Below, in pieces: positions 14,583 through 18,530 of a stretch of DNA of 18,530 nucleotides (positions within the stretch are counted from its first letter, which is position 1; each line of letters opens with the position of its first letter). A program made the translations under genes and the position numbers. The notes beneath the pieces are model-generated. The model did not search any database, was not told the DNA's origin, and worked only from the letters and a program-made list of their open reading frames with translations. This DNA comes from Bacillota bacterium (GTDB taxonomy: Bacteria; Bacillota_E; JAJZYS01; JAJYTV01), in contig JAJZVM010000075.1 in assembly GCA_021845645.1 (NCBI GenBank), positions 1 to 18,530 of the forward strand. The letters run 5' to 3'.

Positions 14583-15770
14583 ATGCGCAAGCTCCTACCT
14601 CTTCTCTTGGCCGGCGGCATGGTGCTCGCCGGATGCGGATCTGGCGGGCCGAGCGTGAAGCCCGCCGGACGCGCTCCTTCGCCACGTGCGGTCGAGAAGT
14701 TCCCGCCAGCCGTCGCCATGGCGGCGGGGTCGAGTCGCGTGACGCCCGTCGTGCGCATCGCGTGGAATGGCGCCCTTCCCTACGGCCAGCGCGTTGGGAC
14801 GACGAAGCCGCCGAAATCCTACCGGATTGCGCCGCGCGCGGCCGTTCTGCGTGCCGTGGAGGGCGTCCCCGCGCATTCCGTCGACGTCGTCTACATGCAG
14901 ACCGCCGGATTTGTGGGACGGCTTTCGACCGCTGGCGGCGTGACGAGAGAGCCCTCCGCCTATCTTGTGGAGCTTGTCGGGGCGAACCTGAGCCAGGGGC
15001 TGAAGAACGCGGCGGGGCCCAAGCCCCCCAAACCGCCCGTCGTCGAGTTCATGATCGTCCTGGTCAATGGCCGGACGGGTACAAGCGAACTGATCGAGTC
15101 CGGCGACGCGCACGCGGCGGATGCGGGTCCCTACATTTCTCAAGCCAGCGCCGAGGCGATCGCAGCGGCGCCCGAGTGGGGGACGACGCCGCCTAAGCTC
15201 CTGTCCGCCAAGCTTGAGACCGTCGCGGCCGCGAGCACGCAGCTTGGCTCGCGTGCCGCCGCGCTGACCATTCCGAACCATGCCATGGTCTGGGTTCTCA
15301 CGCTCAAGGGCACCTACAACCCGGCTGCGTGCCTCGCGACCTGCGTGCCCGTGCTGTACGACCAGGTCTACAGCGTCGTCGAGGATGCCATGACGGGCCA
15401 GTGGTACGCGTCGGGATACTTCAACGCGCCCCTGACCGGCCACATCTCGCGCGGGGAGGCGACGGCCGCCGCCCGCGAGAAGGCGCAGACCTTCGGAACG
15501 CCGCCCGCGAAGGTTCTCGCCGCGACGCTCGAGACCGTATCGGCCGCCGATCGCCAGGCCGGGATGCGCGTGACCACCGCTCCCACGCAGGCCGGAACAA
15601 AGGTGTGGCTCGTGTGGCTGAAGGGACCTTACCAGCCCGTTTGCAATCCGGTCGGCTCCCCTTGTCCAGCCGTAGCCAACGCGGAATACTTCGTCACCGT
15701 CCAGGCGATCTCGGCCGAGGTGCTAGGGGTAGGACGCAATCCCGACGCGCCTGGTGCGCCGAAGGACTGA
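14583..15770 (+). CDS. Repeat-containing lipoprotein of unknown function
   Basis: This 395-residue predicted lipoprotein starts MRKLLPLLLAGGMVLAGC, where LAGC is the lipobox and Cys18 the lipidated residue. I do not recognise the family. The mature protein has two clearly related domains of about 95 residues, at roughly 185-283 and 288-384. Each has an alanine/glutamate-rich helix, a TPPxxxLxAxLETVxAA stretch, a VWxxxLKGxYxP strand, a cysteine pair and a closing strand. A diverged third copy may lie at about 80-175 (APRAAVLRAVEGVP, then EFMIVLVNGRTG). The layout recalls PepSY-like small domains, but that is only a shape comparison. The ribosome binding site CGGAGG is six bases before ATG 14583. 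A second lipoprotein gene lies 140 bases downstream with its own possible promoter. Confidence 0.85.
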   Translation: MRKLLPLLLAGGMVLAGCGSGGPSVKPAGRAPSPRAVEKFPPAVAMAAGSSRVTPVVRIAWNGALPYGQRVGTTKPPKSYRIAPRAAVLRAVEGVPAHSVDVVYMQTAGFVGRLSTAGGVTREPSAYLVELVGANLSQGLKNAAGPKPPKPPVVEFMIVLVNGRTGTSELIESGDAHAADAGPYISQASAEAIAAAPEWGTTPPKLLSAKLETVAAASTQLGSRAAALTIPNHAMVWVLTLKGTYNPAACLATCVPVLYDQVYSVVEDAMTGQWYASGYFNAPLTGHISRGEATAAAREKAQTFGTPPAKVLAATLETVSAADRQAGMRVTTAPTQAGTKVWLVWLKGPYQPVCNPVGSPCPAVANAEYFVTVQAISAEVLGVGRNPDAPGAPKD

Positions 15771-15828
15771 CCAGATCCGGTCCAGGCATCGCCTCCAGCT
15801 CCCACCGCGCGGCGACGCTCCGAAGAAG

Positions 15829-15844
15829 GCACGGCTTCGCCGTG
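15829..15844 (+). terminator. Small hairpin between the two lipoprotein genes
   Basis: CACGGC (15830-15835) pairs with GCCGTG (15839-15844) across a TTC loop, about 60 bases after the stop at 15770. The stem is short and no U-tract follows, so this is only a weak candidate terminator. Confidence 0.25.
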
Positions 15845-15863
15845 GCGGCCAACGCCACTGTCC

Positions 15864-15892
15864 TTGCCAGGTTCCAACCTATGGCATAAGCT
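15864..15892 (+). promoter_or_regulatory. Candidate promoter for the second lipoprotein gene
   Basis: TTGCCA (15864-15869) matches the -35 consensus at five of six positions. It is separated by exactly 17 bases from TAAGCT (15887-15892), which keeps the key T, A and final T of a -10. Transcription would start near 15899, right at the CGGAGG binding site (15899-15904) that precedes ATG 15911, giving a very short leader. It is the best-spaced promoter I see in the window. Confidence 0.45.
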
Positions 15893-15910
15893 GGCATCCG
15901 GAGGCTGACC

Positions 15911-16735
15911 ATGCCGAGACGCACCTTCATCATGGTTCTGATGGCGCTCATCCCGCTCGCGGCTGGCTGCGCGACGCATCCCGCCACGGCGGCGCCCTCC
16001 GCAAAGCGCCCTGCGGTGGCAAGCCGCGCCTTGGCCTGCCCCACCCCTCGCACCGTCTACCTCTTCAATGCGACGGGCGGCATGGCGAGCCAGGAGAGCA
16101 TAACCTGGCTTCGCCTTTCCCTCCTGACCCTGCCCCACGCGTCCAATGGGCGCATGTTGGAAGCTGTGATCCCGTCCGCCACCACCTGGACTCTCCGTGA
16201 CCTTCGGGTGGATCTGCGGGACAGCCGGAGGATCTCTTCGTTCATCCAGAATGAAACCCGGAGCAATCCGGCCATGTACAACTACGAGAACCCGAGCGTC
16301 GTTGCAGCGGATGTCTGCTTCTCTTCCTGGAACCGCGTCCGGGTGCTGAAACTTTCGGTGGTATCGGGCAAGGCGGCCGACCGCGCCGCGCACCTCACGC
16401 GCGGTTTCTACGGCGTCTCCCCGACCACCGTCCGTCCGGGCGGCGTCCTGACGATTCTGCTCCTGCAAGGCAGCAACGACGACGCGCTCTACCTGCACCC
16501 ATGGAGTGGCACTGTGCGCTGGTGGGCGGTGCCCTACGGGAAGATCGCCGCCTACCCCGTCGTCATCGCGCGGACCTCGACCGGCACCATGGACATCCTG
16601 CGGATCGAGCTGCCGCAAGATCTGCCGACGGGCCGATACTTCCTCGCGCTCCTCGGCGAGCAGGAGGTCCAGCACCTCGGCCCGGGCTTCATGAACGGCA
16701 ACTCGGATGGAGACTTCAGCTTCGAGGTGCGGTAG
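15911..16735 (+). CDS. Hypothetical lipoprotein
   Basis: This 274-residue protein begins with a charged MPRR and a hydrophobic core ending in the lipobox LAAGC (Cys20), so it is probably a membrane-anchored lipoprotein. I do not recognise the mature domain. It has an alanine-rich linker up to about residue 40, then a region rich in beta-strand-like segments. A TVRPGGVLTILLLQG stretch near the middle and a C-terminal LPTGRYFLALLGEQ resemble immunoglobulin-like or carbohydrate-binding sandwich strands; this is weak structural inference. Two cysteines (about residues 43 and 136) could form a disulfide. The ribosome binding site CGGAGG precedes ATG 15911 by six bases. It follows another lipoprotein gene, and a shared surface role is possible but not shown. 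Confidence 0.8.
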   Translation: MPRRTFIMVLMALIPLAAGCATHPATAAPSAKRPAVASRALACPTPRTVYLFNATGGMASQESITWLRLSLLTLPHASNGRMLEAVIPSATTWTLRDLRVDLRDSRRISSFIQNETRSNPAMYNYENPSVVAADVCFSSWNRVRVLKLSVVSGKAADRAAHLTRGFYGVSPTTVRPGGVLTILLLQGSNDDALYLHPWSGTVRWWAVPYGKIAAYPVVIARTSTGTMDILRIELPQDLPTGRYFLALLGEQEVQHLGPGFMNGNSDGDFSFEVR

Positions 16736-16750
16736 TGCCCGCCCAATGCC

Positions 16751-16789
16751 AAGCCACGGGCGGCGCCGTGGCGGCTCTGCCCGTGGCTT
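16751..16789. terminator. Hairpin between convergent lipoprotein and formate dehydrogenase genes
   Basis: An 11-bp perfect inverted repeat (AAGCCACGGGC with GCCCGTGGCTT) encloses 17 bases, in the 70-base gap between a plus-strand stop at 16735 and a minus-strand stop at 16806. It could terminate both genes. It has no U-tract on the plus strand. Confidence 0.6.
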
Positions 16790-16805
16790 CGTTGCTGTGG
16801 GTCGG

Positions 16806-18530
16806 TCAGGCGCCCAGCTTCTCCACCTTGATGGCGCAGACCTTGTACTCGCCCGTGCCGCTGATGGGATCGACGAGGTGGCTCGTCAGGGCGTTCGAGG
16901 GACTTCCCGCGTGGTGGAAGCTCATCCAGACCATGCCCGGCGGCACCCGGTCCGTGATCTCGATCGCCGTCTCGAGCTCGCCGCGCCTCGACGAGACGCG
17001 CACGCGGCTGTCGGCCGCAAGGCCAAGAGCCTGGGCGTCCTCGGGGTTGATCCAGGCGTGCTCCTCGCCCCAGAGCGCCATGATGCCCGGCGAGTAGGCG
17101 GTCGTGACGTTGTAGTGCTCGCGCACGCGGCCGGTGCTGAGAATGAAGGGGTACTTCTCGTCGGGCAGCTCGCCCGGCGGGATGTGCTCGACCCCCTGGA
17201 ACTGGCCCTTGCCGCGGCTGAACTTGCCGACGTGCAGAATCGGCGTCCCGGGGTGGTCGGGCGTCGGGCACGGCCAGTGCAGACCGTCGTGCTCGATTCT
17301 GCCGTAGCTGATGCCGGCGTAGGAAGGCGTCAGTGCGGCCATCTCGTCGAACACCTCGGACGCGTCCCGGTAGGTCGCCGGCATGCCCATGCGCGTCATC
17401 ACCTCCGCGACCGTCTGCCAGTCGCTGAGGCCGGCGAGCGGCTCCACCGCCTTGCGCACCCGCTGCACGCGGCGCTCGGTGTTCGTGAAGGTGCCGTCGC
17501 ACTCGGCGAAGCTGCCGCCCGGCAGCACCACGTCGGCGTACTGCGCGGTCTCCGTCAGGAAGATCTCCTGCACGACGAGGAACTCGAGGTGCTCGAGGCC
17601 CTGGCGGATGTGGTTCGTGTTCGGGTCGGAGAGGACCGGATTCTCGCCGAGGATGTACATCGCCTTCAGCTCGCCGTGGTTCGCGGCGTCGAACATCTCC
17701 GGGATCTTGAGCCCGATCTCTCCCGAGAGCGGGACGCCCCACGCCTGCTCGAACTTGGCCTGGATCTCGGGGCTCTGCACGTTCTGGTAGCCCGGGTAGA
17801 CGTTCGGCAGGGCGCCCATGTCGCAGGCTCCCTGGACGTTGTTCTGGCCGCGGATCGGGTTGACGCCGGTGCCCGGCCGGCCGAGGTGGCCGGTGAGCAT
17901 GGCGAGGTTCGCGCAGCTCATGACGTTCATCGTGCCGGAGACGTGCTCCGTGATGCCGAGCGTGTAGTAGAGGGCGGCGCGGTCGGTGGTGGCGTAGAGG
18001 CGCGCGACGGCTTCGAGCGTCTCGACCGGCACGCCTGTGATCTCCGCGACCCTCTCGGGTGTATAGCGCTCCACGGTCTCGCGCAGTTCCTCGAAGTTTT
18101 CGCAGCGCTCCTCGATGAACGCCCTGTCCTCGAGTCCCTCCCGGAGGATGATGTGCATCAGCCCGTTGAGGAGCGCGATATCGGTGCCGGGCCTGAGCTG
18201 CAGCCAGTAGTCCGCGAGATCCGCGAGTTCGGTGCGCCGCGGGTCCACGACGATCAGCCGCACGCCCTGGCGCCGGGCCTTCAGCATCTTGTAGCCGATC
18301 ACGGGGTGGGCTTCCGTCGTATTGGTCCCGATCAGGAACAGCAGCTCCGCCTGGTCGATGTCGGCGATGGGGTTCGTCATCGCGCCGCTGCCGAATGTGG
18401 TGGCCAGACCGGCCACCGTCGGGGCGTGTCAGGTACGGGCACAATGGTCGACGCTGTTGGTGCCCATCACCCCCCGCGCGAACTTCTGCATGAGATAGTT
18501 CGTCTCGTTCGTGGTCCTGGCGGAGCTGAG
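16806..18530 (-). CDS. Formate dehydrogenase catalytic (alpha) subunit, selenocysteine-containing, 5' part outside window
   Basis: This is the C-terminal 574 residues, counting the read-through codon, of a molybdenum/tungsten bis-MGD formate dehydrogenase, which oxidises formate to CO2. The visible part begins [16 protein letters not shown] and continues with VDHCART, then the in-frame TGA at 18429-18431, then [20 protein letters not shown]. In E. coli FdhF the same position is selenocysteine 140 (CARVUH), followed by the conserved histidine. A bacterial SECIS-type hairpin follows, so the TGA should be read as Sec (visible residue 34). Further landmarks are [18 protein letters not shown] near 217-234, whose arginine is probably the active-site one, and the C-terminal MGD-binding domain from about residue 460 ([10 protein letters not shown]). 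The N-terminal iron-sulfur regions and any partner subunits lie beyond the right edge. A start at GTG 18416, directly after the TGA, would be a mis-annotation that removes the active site. Confidence 0.96.
18399..18417 (-). promoter_or_regulatory. Bacterial SECIS element of the formate dehydrogenase mRNA
   Basis: Read on the minus strand, GGTGGCC-GGTCT-GGCCACC is a perfect 7-bp stem with a GGUCU loop inside the coding sequence. Eighteen bases separate the UGA from the loop. As I recall the E. coli fdhF SECIS, both the spacing and the GGUCU loop contacted by SelB are the same. A short lower stem CCGA/TCGG may extend it. Its role is to recruit SelB with Sec-tRNA to decode the UGA. Confidence 0.88.
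18429..18431 (-). other. In-frame TGA read as selenocysteine
   Basis: The sense reading on the minus strand is GCC CGT ACC TGA CAC GCC, that is A-R-T-U-H-A. Homology to formate dehydrogenase is continuous on both sides in one frame, and the TGA falls exactly on the family's Sec/Cys ligand of the molybdenum or tungsten. No other in-frame stop interrupts the visible gene. Confidence 0.92.

Noticed and set aside
12313..14685. A 790-codon minus-strand open frame opposite the cystathionine enzyme and LipL-like genes
   Set aside because: Same codon-alignment artefact: the plus strand carries clear PLP-enzyme and LipL motifs, while the antisense product is a low-complexity acidic/basic sequence.
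18429..18431. Reading the TGA as a pseudogene mutation or true stop of formate dehydrogenase
   Set aside because: It sits at the exact Sec position with a correctly spaced SECIS hairpin, and no other disruption is seen in about 570 codons.
16552..18444. A 630-codon minus-strand frame overlapping the formate dehydrogenase gene
   Set aside because: It is an alternative frame of the same strand with no family resemblance; formate dehydrogenase homology lies in the frame that ends at 16806.

Overview
The window is GC-rich bacterial chromosomal DNA with tightly packed genes, strong G/C preference at third codon positions, and purine-rich ribosome binding sites (AAAGGAGG and AAGGAGG types). Several proteins carry lipoprotein signal peptides. 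The closest match I recall for the lipoyl-transfer gene is the LipL type known from Bacillota, so a high-GC member of that phylum or a similar lineage is my best guess. This is inference from gene content. I see no transposases, integrases, CRISPR arrays, tRNA or rRNA genes, and nothing phage-like.

Layout, left to right. (1) The 3' end of an unrecognised gene (to 389), closed by a hairpin. (2) A plus-strand nitrogen and amino-acid scavenging block: a proline-iminopeptidase-type hydrolase (662-1555), a PuuP-like amine/amino-acid permease (1701-3074), an acetamidase/formamidase (3111-4025), a 16-bp-stem hairpin, a 350-bp spacer with possible regulatory sequence, and a second APC permease (4376-6004). 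(3) A ClC-type chloride channel (6099-7418) and a HAD phosphatase-like protein (7483-8175). (4) Two minus-strand genes transcribed toward the left: a large YCF48/BNR-repeat lipoprotein (10290-12275), then a soluble PAS-PAS-histidine kinase-receiver protein (8220-10139). (5) On the plus strand, a cystathionine gamma-synthase/lyase family enzyme (12514-13689) directly followed by a LipL-like octanoyltransferase (about 13726-14388) whose start is problematic. (6) Two lipoproteins of unknown function (14583-15770 and 15911-16735), the first built from repeats. (7) On the minus strand, running off the right edge, the catalytic subunit of formate dehydrogenase (16806-18530).

The most notable feature is in the last gene. 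Its reading frame is interrupted by one TGA (18429-18431) exactly where this enzyme family carries its catalytic selenocysteine or cysteine. Immediately downstream is a perfect 7-bp hairpin with a GGUCU loop, spaced from the UGA as I recall it in E. coli fdhF. The gene is therefore best read through as a selenoprotein, and the host should have SelA/SelB/SelC/SelD. An annotation that starts after the TGA would be wrong.

Other notable points are a ClC protein lacking both glutamates expected of proton-coupled exchangers, a LipL homologue with no normal in-frame start codon, a lipoprotein with two clear and perhaps three copies of one domain, and gene-end hairpins that all lack U-tracts. Taken together the window suggests a heterotroph using peptides, amides and amines as nitrogen sources and oxidising formate with a seleno-molybdo/tungsto-enzyme.
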